62,500 nt of DNA from Prorocentrum cordatum (Eukaryota; Sar; Dinophyceae; Prorocentrales; Prorocentraceae), in assembly GCA_963575745.1 (NCBI GenBank), contig CAUYUJ010014628.1:77501-140000 (forward strand), given 5' to 3'. Numbering within the stretch: the stretch's first letter is position 1; each line of letters starts with the position of its first letter. Made by a program: the position numbers and the translations under genes. The notes under the pieces were generated by a model. That model had not been told where the DNA came from, did not search any database, and saw only the letters and a program-made list of their open reading frames with translations. Positions 9,830-20,689 of this stretch are shown in pieces.

Positions 9830-12300
9830 CGCCGTGCTGCCCAGACTCGGCAACTCGGCTACTCGAGTGCTGTGGCGGGGGAGTCTGCGATCCAGCAGCG
9901 GACCTGGTCGCGCTCGAAGCCTCGACGACAGGCCCTGGCTGCTTGGTCGCCCCGGCTCCGCGCGGTGCATTCTCTGCCGAGGATTGGAGCAATCGCGCGG
10001 CACCAGCAGAGGAGCTGGCGCCAGGAGCAGAGCCAGCCAGGGGAGGAGGGGGAGGGCGTTATCGGGCCACCTTTCTAAGGTCTTGCTCTGAGCGTAGCCT
10101 TGTCGCCCTCGGGCAACTGTCGGCCGCGGGAATTGGCAAGCTTGGCGCATCGCTCCACGCCTTGTGCTTCGCACAAGCGACAAAACCAAAGTCTTCGGTA
10201 GTTCTCGATCCGATGAGAGACGTCTGTTTGAAACGGGCGCCCCAAACACTGCGGGGCCGAGAGCTCCTCGAGGTCGCGCGCGCCGGCTTGTTGCAGGTAA
10301 ACAAAATCTGCAACTGCATCACTCGGGGCTCGAAGCCAGCACGTAGTAGGGGCCCCCTCCCTCGCTGCGGCTGCGGGGGCTGCCCCTGCGTGCAAATCTC
10401 CTTTTACAGCGGCGCCGCGAAACGTCTCTGGCATGCTTGGCCACCTCCGGGGCCGCCGACGCAAAGCGAATTTGGGCCCGCCGGGCCAATTGGTCGGCCC
10501 CTCGGACCCGCCCGGGCAACCTGCGTGCAACTTTGGCCTCCTGAGCAGCAGTGGCCGCTAGCTGGTCAGCCCCTTGATTAGCGCGCCAATGTTCAACTGG
10601 AGAATTCGGGCCTACTGCCGTCCTGTCGGGGCGGCTCTCGACCTTAATAAGAGCGAGTGCGCCGTCGCGCCCCTATGCAGCACGTCGGCGCTGAGGCCGC
10701 AAATCAGCATTGCGCTGGCATCTTAGATGCGGGCCTCTCTTGGACCGTTTAGCGACGTTGGGCGCATCGGCTATATGCGTGCCGTCAGCGGTTGTAGTTT
10801 GTAGCGCGCGAATTACTGCTGGCAGCTCGGCCCCGGGCACTGTCTGCCTCCAGCCAGAAATTGCGCCGCGCCTGGGGGCGCGGGCCGCCCCCCTCCCGCG
10901 GCGCATGGCGGAGGCCCAGCCGGCGCGCCTGAGTCAGGGGTCCTCGCTGCGCTCGCCCCCCGGAGCCGTCGCCGCCTATGACGGCGTCAGGTGCGAGCCT
11001 TATGCGGCGCCGCTCCCCTGGCCACTCCCCCACTGGAACTTGGCATTCTTCTGGCAAAGGGGCGTCCGCGGGCGGGGCGTGGCCTAAAGAATCGGGGCGC
11101 GGCCTCGAAGCCACATGCATGGATGCACTTCTGGTTGCACTCTAGCTTGTGCACATAGTTCGCTTATCGCTGTATAAATTGGGAAGGTTTCCATTGCAGG
11201 GCATCCTCAAAACTGGTGGTATAATGCTTCATCCACCACCCCGCATCTAGGGCATATTGTCGTACCTAGTTTGTTTTTCCTTCTCCGTATCTCAATTTAC
11301 GCTGATTGGGCAGCAAGACCCCTTGGCTGGCGATCTCAAGGACCGTGGCTTCGCGATTTACATTGCGGTCTCTTCAACTCTCCGAGCGGGCCCGGGTCGC
11401 GGTCGAATCCGCCCCATGCTCAACCCCCCGCGCCCGCAAAATGTTTGCCGGTTTGGGTCCGAACGGCACGTTCCAAGGTTCCAGGGGGGATTCTGCCCCG
11501 AGGCCCAGCCGATCTAGGCTTTCGACTCCATCCAAACTGCATCTTTCTCCACGTGGAATGGCCCATTCTCCTCGCGCGTCGGGCTGCCATCTCATGTCGA
11601 GCAGGGTTGCCTGGACTGTTGACGCGTGGCCCCTGACCTGAAGCCAACGGCGTTCAGCTCCTTGCACCTGAGCCAAACTTCCCTGCCAGGCCTTGTCGAT
11701 GGCGGGCTTTCATTCTGGAACCCTGGGAAGAAGGTCCCGCAAGGTCTTCAAGAGCTCTAAAGGTCCGCTCCAAAAAAGGGACCACTCCGTTTACCTAAAA
11801 TGAATCGGGTGGCCGTGGCGGCGCAGCCTCCAGCCCGCTTACTGCAGCGCGCGCGTGAAACTTGGACACTCAACTTGTTTGAAACCGTGGGCGCCAGGGC
11901 CGGCATCACCGATCCCCAGGGCGCCTGTGGTTCGTGGCCAGTCATGGCCGGCTTCTTGGCCAGCCCGAACAGATTTACCTCGAAGTTTGATCGCCTGAGC
12001 TCTAGGCGTGGCTTTCCGTTGTCTCCCTTCGATGGGCCCTTGGGCCCTCGTTGCAGTGGCGACATCCATCCCGAGATCTCTTGCCGGCAGAGCCACTTTG
12101 ATCGGGGGTCCCAGCGTCTGGATTCCTTTCCTCAGCTCTCGTTTCAGTTGCCGCGCATGCCAAGCCGACCGATTTCTTGGAGATGCGGAGCCCCGTGTTG
12201 CGCATGCGCGTCGTCCGCTGCTGAGCCGAAGCCGTAGCCTGGTGCGCTACATGTTCAGCCGTGCAGATATTCAGCTGCGCGATTTCACCCGCCAAGCTGC
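9830..12300 (-). pseudogene. Decayed non-LTR retrotransposon (LINE), RT-linker to RNase H and zinc tail
   Basis: Reading along the minus strand across several frames, the pieces appear in the order of a dinoflagellate LINE. A post-RT linker lies around 12080 ('ARDLGMDVATATR', the family's 'RDLGVD' box). A linker containing 'LLDMRWQPDARGEW' follows at about 11590. The RNase H domain then has 'GGDGSGG' (Asp near 10970), 'QTVPGAEL' (Glu near 10828), 'TADGTHI' (Asp near 10786) and 'NQGADQLA' (about 10575). A C-x2-C tail 'LWFCRLC' comes near 10185. Frame changes between adjacent blocks and stops show it is dead. The RT palm itself is not visible. The same order occurs at 46.1-48.4 kb, so both derive from one family. 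Confidence 0.6.
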
Positions 12301-14400
12301 CAGTTGAGTTCCGTGGAGGTGGGTAAACCCAGTGTGCTATCTAACATACCCCACATATAGACTCTGGACCAGGCTGCGCTCTGCATGCAACATGCTATGT
12401 TAGAGCGTGCCACTTCTGCGCTCTCAGGCAAAGGACTGCCTACTGCGGGCCAGCGATCTGCCAAGTGCTGCAACATAGCCAAATCTCAGGGGGCAGGAGG
12501 GGGACCGAGTCCTTCAACAACTGCAGCTAGCGTCTCGGGCCGAATCAGATCGTAAAGCTTTTCCGCGTGTCAGAGAAGTTGCGCCCAACTGATGTTCAGG
12601 AGGCCGCAAATTTCAGCCTTGAGTTGTCTTGGGATTGCTGCGTGAAGTGGCCGCTTCCTTTGACTGAATCCCAGAAGCCTACCTTGTTTTGCTCGCAGGT
12701 CTGGATCGGTTGCTTGCGCATCACACTCCGCAGTCCATAAGGGCCTGGCGTTGAAGTGATACTTAGGTATATATCCTCCAGCCGGGGGCTCGGGGTCAGG
12801 GCAACCACATTGATGAGGGTCTGTACGGACCATGAAAGTTGGGTATCCACTCCTACGAACACATCCAGAAGTTTCTCTTGTCCTTGCCCTAGAAGACTTA
12901 GCATTGCCTGGGATTCCACGGATCAGCACCGAGCCCTGCATGGTCTTTGAAGTACCTCTTACCTTGTGTGAGATCACCCAAGGTAAGATCAGGAAGCGGC
13001 AGCGCTTTCTGTTGGGAGTGCGCTGCATCACGCAGGCGTCGGAACCAACAGCATAAAACAATGATTCGCTGCTCCTCGTGTTCTTCCCTATCGGCTCGCC
13101 CGTCTGTTCGCCTTAACCACCATGTCCTTCTGCATCCTTCTCGACTGCTAGGCTGGGTTCATCCTGTTGCCATGTCCTGGGGAACCTGTGTGTCCAGCTA
13201 GCCCCTGAAGGTCAACTTGTTTTTGACAACCTCCGAACACCATCGCTATTCTCCTTCATGACAGCTATGTTTTGTTTGGCTCAAACCTCCTTGGCTGAAT
13301 CCCACATGTGGCGGACGTCTTACTTGTCAGTCGGATGTAATAGTAGAGCGGCAAGGATATTACCGCTGGCGGGAACTGCTGCATCAGGCACTGCTGTCGC
13401 AAAGTGGGTGACCTCTGCATCCTGCTGCCAGACCCTCAGCGGATGATACCTGGGCCCATTCTGAGCTCATATCTGTCAGGATAAACAACTCTTGGGACCT
13501 GGATCGTATGCCAGCCCCAAAAAATCCCTTTTTAGACCTCCTCCTCCTCCTCCTACTCCTCCTCCCCCCTTTGCCTCAGTCACCTCTTGTCCTCCTCTTC
13601 CTCCCTCCGCCTTCCTGCTCTTCTGCGTTCGCGGATAGTCTAGAAAGAGAATCAGCGCAGTTGGAAAAGATGGGCGGGAGGAGAAGGATGTCAGAGATGG
13701 CGTGAATGCACCTGGCTTGTATCTCTCCCTCCTCATCCCTCTCGTCCTCCTCCTCCTCCTCCTCCGCTTCCTCCGCCTCCTCCTCCTCCTACTCCTCCTC
13801 CTCATCCTCCCCCTCCCTCAGTCACGTCCCACCCTCCTCTTCCTCCTCCTCCTCCTCCTCTTCTTCCTCATCCCCCGTCGCCCTCAGATTGGGTGTTGGT
13901 AGTGGTGTTGGCCCAAGGCGTCCCGAGGCCTGCAGGAGAGGCTCGGGTGGACTTCTCGAATGGCCCAGACGAGTCTCCCGACGCTCGGGAGCGGCTTGGG
14001 AGAGTTGGCTGGGGACGCCTTGAGCCAAACACGCCTTCGTCAACACCCGACCAGACCCGTCGTGAAAACGATTCGCCACCCACTCGCCGGAAGCCTCCGG
14101 TCTGGAGCCAGCCCCTGGCAGGGCCGCTCTAAGCCAACCCCGAGCCCGCTCCTGCTGCTGCTGATCCTCCTCCTCCTCCTCCTCCTCCGCGCTGGGCAGA
14201 GATGCCTGGAAATCTCATGGGCTCCTCAAGCGTTCGCGGGGATCTACCCCTCGTGGCCCGTCGGAACCTCCTGGAGCCTAGCAGACTGGGTTCAGCAACG
14301 GCGCGGTCCACGGAGCCAAACGGGCAAGGGCACAGTAGTTCAGCGGAAGATCCGCCAGATCCCTTGGTGGCCAGGCTGGGCTGTGTGACGCCTGGGCTGC
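12300..14400. other. Intergenic; one unrecognised minus-strand frame and (TCC)n runs
   Basis: A 163-codon minus-strand frame (12570-13061) has a normal-looking composition but no motif I recognise; it could be an exon. TCC runs lie at 13535-13570 and 13740-13870. At 14017-14031 the minus strand reads CGTGTTTGGCTCAAG, whose last 11 bases equal the end of the spliced leader. This is an isolated match. Confidence 0.35.
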
Positions 14401-14419
14401 TGCATTGCTGGCGCATCTT

Positions 14420-14570
14420 GCGCTCTCTCTCTCTCTCTCTCTCGCTGTCTCTCTGCCTCTCTACCTCTCTGTCTGTCTGTCAGTCTCTCTCTCTCTCTCT
14501 GTCTGTCCCTCTGTCTGCCCGCGTGTCTCTCGCTCTCTCTCTCTCTCTTTCTCTCTCTCTTCGCGCCTTT
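14420..14570. repeat. (CT)n microsatellite
   Basis: Imperfect CT dinucleotide repeat of about 150 bp with CTGT variants. It lies 3' of the oxygenase gene. Confidence 0.9.
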
Positions 14571-14639
14571 GAGCTCCAGTCCTGTCTCATTTCTGCTGCC
14601 TTCGGGTGGTCCGCGGCGGGGATCCCTCGGCCCCCTGGC

Positions 14640-14925
14640 CGCTCGAGGATACCTCAGGATTACAATAGCGATGTGCCTGGAAGGCCAAGAAGGTCAAAGA
14701 GGCCTCCAGGTAGCCCCAAGATGCCCCGAAGGGGGTTCGTGAGACCAAATGACCCAAGGTGGCCAAAGGGTGCCTCCAACATGGCCATGGCCCACGACGG
14801 CCCGAACCACACACTGAGAAGGTCAAAAGGATGGCCCCTAGAGGGTATACCCACAGGATGCTCCAAGGTAGCCCAACGAGGCCCCGATGGCCACTTGAAG
14901 GCCTCAGCATGGCTCATTTTTTTTG
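14640..14925. repeat. CCCAAGA minisatellite, locus 1
   Basis: Degenerate short tandem repeat of about 10-15 bp, consensus near CCCAAGAYGGCC, on the plus strand. The reverse strand reads as Gly/Leu/Ser/Trp-rich sequence. The same array type is at 18510-18720, 26870-27300, 27535-28130 and, in the opposite orientation, 51600-51890 and 53335-53830. Confidence 0.7.
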
Positions 14926-14954
14926 GGGGGGGGGCGACGGCACAGGGCGCAGCC

Positions 14955-15590
14955 TTACATATAGACGTCAGTTGGCAACGGATACTTGATCACATTGTCC
15001 AGGATGGCAAGTGCCATATCCAGAGGCGAAGACTTCTGCGGATCTATATCGACCCCGTGCTCCTGCAGCAGCACACGCCCGAGGCGCCTAAGCACATATT
15101 CTAACGATAGGTACTCAGACTCTGGAAGGGCTCTGAATGCTTCAGCCTCTCTCGCATCCGCAAAGCAGCGCGCTCGGTAAACAATTGTTGCACGAAGGTC
15201 AGATGTGCTGTACACACCAACAGTCTCACCATTCGATAACATTTCCCAAGAGTCGAGTTCCTTCACATACTTCAGCACATTGTGTTTCGACTTGTCCATC
15301 AAGGGAGGGACAGCATCGGGCCTGTAAACGGTGGCGGCATGCACAACCTTTGACCCATCGACAGCAGTCCCCGATCTGGGTACTGGCTTCACGCGCCGCG
15401 GAGCAACATTCCCACTCCAGTAGACAAACTCTCCTCCCGTACTGCTGTTCGGCTGCCAGTCGTGGAGGTATGCGACCACCTGGACCTGATCCACAAACAC
15501 ATCCTCAAACGCTCCGGAGAACTTCATCGCCGCCAGGAGCCACTGTGGGAACTGGAAGCGCGACGCGCCCGTAAAACCCGCCATCGCGCT
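14955..15590 (-). CDS. 2OG-Fe(II) oxygenase-like protein, C-terminal exon
   Basis: This exon continues the frame that ends at 18782. It begins at about 'FTGASRFQFPQWLL' and ends at TAA (14955-14957). It carries the second half of a double-stranded beta-helix dioxygenase: a 'QVQVVAYLHDW' strand, then 'DGSKVVHAATVYRPD' with the distal metal-binding His, and 'LRATIVYRARCF' with the Arg that would hold 2-oxoglutarate. Together with the His-x-Asp of the first exon this makes a complete HxD...H...R set. The frame upstream of about 15590 is probably intron, because the conserved block starts abruptly there. The exact acceptor is unresolved: an AG lies at 15576-15577 on the plus-strand numbering region, but the frame fit is not clean. 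The protein resembles uncharacterised algal prolyl-4-hydroxylase-like proteins; the substrate is unknown. Confidence 0.68.
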   Translation of the reverse strand, partial: SAMAGFTGASRFQFPQWLLAAMKFSGAFEDVFVDQVQVVAYLHDWQPNSSTGGEFVYWSGNVAPRRVKPVPRSGTAVDGSKVVHAATVYRPDAVPPLMDKSKHNVLKYVKELDSWEMLSNGETVGVYSTSDLRATIVYRARCFADAREAEAFRALPESEYLSLEYVLRRLGRVLLQEHGVDIDPQKSSPLDMALAILDNVIKYPLPTDVYM

Positions 15591-15860
15591 TGCAGCGCGG
15601 TGCGTGCGCATCGAGCTATCTCATTAGATTGTCTTTTGTTTGGGCCCCCTCTTTGTTCTTCCCAACCCTCCCGCGGATGCTCTCGTTTTGACTCCTCGAT
15701 GTCCCGCGCTCCATTCTCCTCCTCCTCCTCTTCCTGCTCCTTCCTAAGTGCTCAGGCGACCGACCGCCTGGAGACATCTAAAGTCACGACTGTGCGACCA
15801 GTTCGGCACCCCGCAACCATCTTACTCTTTCAGCGAACGGCCTCACGACCTCTCAATTTA

Positions 15861-16058
15861 GGCGGCGCGCCCGGGGGGAAGTGAGAAGGAGCGGGCCTTC
15901 TCAGAAGTCTCGGAAGTCCCCTGGCCTTCTGAGAAGTTTTCTGAGCCTTCCCCGAAGACGCAGAAACAACTTCTGAAAAGGCGCGAGGGCTTCCGAGGAG
16001 TCCCGCCGCCTTCTGAGACGACCTTCTCCTTCTCACTTCCCCCCCCTCGCTCGCCGCC
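15861..16058. mobile_element. MITE family H, copy 1
   Basis: A 198-bp element. The left end is GGCGGCG then GGGGGGAAGTGAGAAGGAG; the right end is the inverse (CTCCTTCTCACTTCCCCCCC then TCGCTCGCCGCC). The interior contains repeated 'CCTTCTGAGAAG' and its complement, so the whole unit can fold on itself. A related copy is at 42203-42364. Confidence 0.7.
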
Positions 16059-17396
16059 GACAACTGTCTCTGTTGCAGCCAGTACTACGCAGCGGCGGCC
16101 CAGCCATGCCGAAACCGATCCCGCGGCGAACCCGACGGCCTGGGACAAATCGCGGCAGACTCTCCCGCCGCAGGGGAGGCACCAGGTAGGAATCCAAGCG
16201 GCAGGCAGGTGCCCAACGGGGGCGATGACCACAACCAGATCATGGGCACCGTGGGATACAGATTGCAGCAGCGCTGGCAACAAACGCTGTTTAAGTTTAG
16301 AACGCGTTTAAAATAAAAACAACAACAAATTGCAGGCGGCCCATTCCACGTTGCAGGCCACAGCTGAGGTGCACAACGACGTCCACCAAAGGGCCATCGG
16401 GGTGCTCTGCGGCCTCTACCGCCAGAAGGAGAGGCTCCTCAGTTCGGGGACCACATGAGCTTCAACCACCAGGAGGCGATGGGGAGGGCCCAAGTGCAGG
16501 CCATGCGATCCCAAATCACGAACACGGACATTGTCACCGACGGCGCCAATCTACTCACCGCCCACTTGGACGACAAAAAACATGACATCCTAGGGCCCTT
16601 CCCGTGGGAGCTGGGCTGGACAAGGCGCAAGGCGGACAACCTCGAAATAATACACACGCGATGGACCGCCAACGGGCAATCATGGGGCTACGACGTTGCG
16701 TAGCGAACACAGCACCAAACGGAGCAGCCTGCGCAGCAGCAGCAGAACGTGTATCGAGCCACACCCGGCCGAAATGCACCCACCAACCCGTCGCCAGCAG
16801 TGCTCAACTGCCGCGAGAACCAGCCGAGCTCGATGACGGCGGTGGCGGCAAGCGCACCCACAGTCCAATTCGCGAACGAGTGCTACCCCCGCATGAGGAA
16901 TGCGCAGCTGGCGGCAACAACAAGGTTTGGCCTAAACCAGTTGTCGTGATGAGGCCAACAGATGAGCCTATGAGGGCTTCTGGTGCAAGTGGTCTGGGGA
17001 ATCTGGCAACGCTCTGGCTCCTTCGCGAGCCGTGGGCAACGTAGAAACAGCTGTAATGACAACCGAGCTTTGCGTAGGGTCTGGTGGGTCTGGCACTGCC
17101 GCGGTGCCCGCTCGTGTCGCAGTGTACGGGGCCAGCAGCACGGGAGCAGCTCCTGCACGCTGAGACTGCAGCCCCCCTCGTCTGCAGGCCCAGCCAGTGC
17201 GGTGCGCCTCCAGAACTGCGTGGGGGACCGTCTCACCCACGCCGTGGCCAGCTCTGCTCCTGCTCTCCCTTCGATTTAGGGGGAGGGTGGGGGGGGGGAG
17301 GGTGGGCCCGTCTGCCGCGAGGTCTTCGGCGGGGGAGGCGTACCATAACAAGGCGGCCGCCTCCACCCGCCGACGGTCCTGCTGCCCGCCGGAGCG

Positions 17397-17460
17397 AGGA
17401 GGAGGAGGAGGAGGAGGAGGAGGAGGAGGAGGAGGAGGAGGAGGACGAGGAGAAGGAGGG
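17397..17460. repeat. (GGA)n tract
   Basis: About 60 bp of nearly perfect GGA on the plus strand, inside the inferred intron of the oxygenase gene. Confidence 0.9.
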
Positions 17461-18509
17461 CCTCCCGTCAAGCTGGGCTGCCTTTCCCCTCCCGCCGGGC
17501 CTGGGGGGGAGGCTGGCCCCCAGCAGCCCCCAAGCCAAGAGGTTTTCGGGCCTGCATCCACATTTTAACCTCTGGGGTCCACCAAGTAAAGTGGGATTGA
17601 CATTCGGACACCCGACTGCCGTGTCCTGATCCTTGTCATCCTTCCTCATTCCTCCGCTTCCCCCCTGCCATTCCTGACCTTCTCTCCATGTCGACACGCC
17701 CCTCTCACACGGATCGCGGCCCCCGGCTAAGGAGCTCAAACCGCACGCGCCCACACGCGAGCGCCAGTGTGTTGAGTCTGCATGGGCCAGTCTGCATGGG
17801 CCCCCTCGCCAACCATCTCGGCTCTCACCACTCGCGCGGATCGTGCCACTCTGACGCCTGCGGCCTCAGCGCGCCAGGCCACTTCGCACACGCTCCATCC
17901 CTCATGTGGGGCTCACCCCTCACATGGGTCGAGCCCTCCCCCCCCCCATTGGGAGCTCCACCTACAGTCGGCGCATATTGTAAGGATGCGCGATAAAGTT
18001 GCAAAGGCCTTGGACGCACATTTCGGAGCCTTTCGAACGGTCACCCGCGACCCCGCGAAGGCCCTACCAGGTCTCAAAGGATACGCCCAGAAGACACTTG
18101 CGACGCCAAACACACACGTTGGCGAACATTGTTGACTCCCCTGATTCCCCAATCGCGCTTTACCTTTGAGGTCCTTACTCTTCACTGCGTTAGGAGCATG
18201 CCAACGCAATCACAAAACCATGGCCAAGCAACGCAAAGCGAGCAAACCAACGATATTCAACTTGTAAATCCAGCGCCATGCATAACACTACGAAGAAGCC
18301 ACGTTAAACTGAAGACCAAAGCAAACCAACACAAGTTCGCCAGTCTTTGGCTTGCACTCGTCATGAGGACTCTCCTGGCTGGGGTCGCGATGGACTCATG
18401 CGTCTCAATGCTTCTGCCTCGCCACCCCGCAACATTTAAGATGACTCCTTGTCGGCCTCTGGATGGCGTTCGGGCGCCCTTGACGGTGCCCCGCTGGACC
18501 AATCATCCC

Positions 18510-18720
18510 GTCTGAGAAAACTCCAAGGTGGCCCCAAAATGGCTCAAAACTAACCCCAAACAACCCCAAGATCGCCCTGGAATGGCCCAGAGCCCCTCCC
18601 GCAACGCGGCCCTGCTCTCTCCAAAACAGCGTCACGACCCCCCGACATTCCTAAGTGCCCCCGCAGGCGGCTCCAAACTTCCCAAAAGGCCCCAGCAAGG
18701 CCCCCACGAGGCACCGCAAC
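18510..18720. repeat. CCCAAGA minisatellite, locus 2
   Basis: Degenerate array of 'CCCCAAAATGGC', 'CCCCAAGATCG', 'CCCAAAAGGCC' and similar units. It begins about 60 bp inside the intron from the first oxygenase exon. Confidence 0.6.
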
Positions 18721-18781
18721 AACCATGCAACGCAATTGCCGTGCCAAGCGCGGTGGCGGATATGCGTGGCAACACAAGTGG

Positions 18782-19444
18782 ATAGACACCATCCAGGTGA
18801 GCAGCAACAGTTTGGCCTGGCACCTGTATGATAAAATTATATTGAAATGGGTCCAGATACTGCTTGTGGGCTGGGCAAACAGCCCGGGCCGCAGACTGAA
18901 ACTTATCTGTGGCAAACAATCGTTCCACCACAGGGTCGGCGCTAATATCAAAGATGTACCGGCCGAAAGACAACAGACGTGACACCGCTGTTGAGTACAA
19001 CTCGCGCATCGAATCCACACCTCCCGTCTTGATATAATGGCGGCCTATATCAATCCGATTCGCCAATATGCAATGTGACCGGTTTAGCGATGGCACCATG
19101 TAAGGGTGCTTGCAGAAACCGTGCGTATCAAGCATAGTTGCCTCCCCAATGTGTTCCCGTAAAGGTTTGTATGACTTAGTGTCCTCCACGTTGCTTGGAA
19201 GATACGGCGGCACTGTCCCCATCTCCTTCAATGAAACCATCAACGCAGATCGATCATCCTCACTCATGATCTCGCTCTCTTGTACAACTGGATGGCCCAC
19301 CAGATGGTCTGGCAAACTTATGCGATTCTGAAACATGAGCCTTGGCATCAAAGCCGCAACGGCAAAGACACCTGCGGCGACACTACCAACAACCCATGAC
19401 ATTGTAATCTCAATGGGCCAGTCGCACACAATTTGCTGCTGCAC
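18782..19444 (-). CDS. 2OG-Fe(II) oxygenase-like protein, N-terminal exon
   Basis: The first 221 codons of a minus-strand gene. Residues about 15-38 (from Met15, 19402, 'MSWVVGSVAAGVFAVAALM') form one hydrophobic segment and look like a signal anchor, so Met15 may be the true start. The middle contains conserved-looking 'YLPSNVED' and 'NRIDIGRHYIKTGG'. The exon ends in 'FIIQVPGQTVAAHLDGVY', where His-x-Asp (H217 and D219 approximately) supplies two of the three iron ligands. The frame then leaves the family pattern and runs into minisatellite. The third ligand and the 2-oxoglutarate Arg are in the exon at 14955-15590. It is likely an ER or Golgi lumenal or membrane-bound oxygenase of the prolyl-hydroxylase-like type, inferred from the anchor and motif only. 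About 38 bases upstream of the first ATG the minus strand reads TTTTGGCCCAAG, close to the end of the spliced leader. Confidence 0.68.
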
Positions 19445-19688
19445 GGATGTGTTACCACACTGGTCTATTGAACTACGACTGCTTGGGCCAAAACTTCCGT
19501 CAAGAAGACGCCGAGGGACATCTACGACTCCTGCTTGTTACTCCCTACACTCAGCATTTCTGGCCCCTCAGACTACGGCGTGTCACTAAGCCACTCGGAA
19601 GCTCGACATCAGCCTCGGCTCCCCTTTCCCTCCCGCTCCCGATCCTCTCCCAATCCCCACGGCAAGATTTGCTCCGACGGCGGTGCGC

Positions 19689-20339
19689 TCAACTGCAAGA
19701 TCCAATCGGCCAGCGCATGCGCTCTACCACTCCGCGCGCGCACACGTTTCCGAAGCCTGGCAAGGCCTCCTGTGGGCGAGCCTGCACGGACGGGGGCGAG
19801 GGCTGCACGGACGCTGACGCATCCGCCGCTGGTGGTGTGGCCTTGCTCTCGAGCACCTTCCGAACAGAACATGCGGCCTCACCGGATACGCTGAGTTCCT
19901 GAACCTCGTCGGCGGAGACTGTGAGCGGCGGTATGATTCGTAACGCTCCTCGGTGCTCCATGGGCAGCACGGGCACACCGCGGTCGAAGCGATGGCGAGG
20001 AACCTCTGAAGCGAAGCACCTGCCGGTGGCCTCCCGATCAAACTCAATAGCGACCAAAAGCCGAATGCCGCGAGCGTCCGCGACGGGGAACGCCGTGCGG
20101 CCACCCAAACTGCGAAGGTCGGTCATCAGCTGCCCTCGGCTCCTGCGCGCATTCCTGATTGCCTTTTCCTGCTCGAGCACCTCGAGAGTCGCCAGCGCCG
20201 CCGCACAAGCCTGGCATTCCCGCCGCAAGTACACCCTCATGCATCTGGGCTTCTGCCTGGCCGTCAGCTCGCACCGCGAAACGCAGATCGGAAGGGGATA
20301 ACCGCTGGCGATATCCTTTGCAATGACTCTCTTTCGCAA
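19689..20339 (-). CDS. Unrecognised 216-residue reading frame
   Basis: An uninterrupted frame upstream of the oxygenase gene on the same strand. The middle ('GGRTAFPVADARGIRLLVAI', then 'EFDREATGR') has the look of globular protein. A Cys pair 'C-x2-C' lies in 'RRECQACAAAL', and the C-terminal third is Ala/Pro/Ser-rich. I do not recognise a family. It could be an exon, since nothing marks either end, and it does not join the oxygenase frame in an obvious way. Confidence 0.35.
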   Translation of the reverse strand: MRKRVIAKDIASGYPLPICVSRCELTARQKPRCMRVYLRRECQACAAALATLEVLEQEKAIRNARRSRGQLMTDLRSLGGRTAFPVADARGIRLLVAIEFDREATGRCFASEVPRHRFDRGVPVLPMEHRGALRIIPPLTVSADEVQELSVSGEAACSVRKVLESKATPPAADASASVQPSPPSVQARPQEALPGFGNVCARGVVERMRWPIGSCS

Positions 20340-20479
20340 CCTTTTGTTTCAGTCCTCGCCTCCGTTGCGTAAACCAAGCAAGTCTTCTCGTCGCTTGTGG
20401 TGTGTATTCTACGTGATTTGTTTATACGTCCGGTTCTTTCACTTCGGTGCTCATACTTTTGCTCTAACAGAGTGGGCCT

Positions 20480-20660
20480 TGATGGCGGTCCGGCGGCGCC
20501 GTGCTCGCAATCGCCGCCCCGTCGTCGCCTCGTCGCCGCCCGTCGTGTGGGCTTGGGTGGCGGTCTGGCGGCTCCGTGCTCGCCGTCGCCGCCCCGTCGC
20601 CGCCCCGTCGCCACCCGTCGCCGTCGCCGCTTTTATGTTTTCTGTTCTCCTGGGGTGAAT
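20480..20660. repeat. Short CGCCG-rich tandem repeat
   Basis: A unit of about 60 bp built on 'GGCGGTCYGGCGGC', 'CCGTGCTCGC' and 'CGTCGCCGCCCCGTCG' is repeated at least twice (20480-20560 and 20560-20635). Confidence 0.55.
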
Positions 20661-20689
20661 TCGGATCCACCCCCCGCCCCCTCTCCCGG

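Larger units (their letters stand above)
15591..18781 (-). other. Inferred 3.2-kb intron of the oxygenase gene
   Basis: The two conserved halves join as 'AAHLDGVY' + 'FTGASRF' with no residue missing, so the DNA between them should be intron. It contains family H copy 1, an unrecognised plus-strand frame with natural composition (16330-16700), a (GGA)n tract (17397-17460) and minisatellite locus 2. I see no SL relic or gene motif inside. The donor side reads TATCCACTTG on the minus strand, so no GT donor fits exactly. Confidence 0.5.

Noticed and set aside
14017-14031. CGTGTTTGGCTCAAG on the minus strand as a leader relic
   Set aside because: The last 11 bases match and this is rare by chance, but there is no second relic, no upstream leader sequence and no convincing gene downstream. 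Kept only as a note.
18536-18548. AGCCATTTTGG on the minus strand, 11 bases of the spliced leader
   Set aside because: It is one unit of the CCCAAGA minisatellite (CCAAAATGGC), whose variants pass through this sequence by chance.
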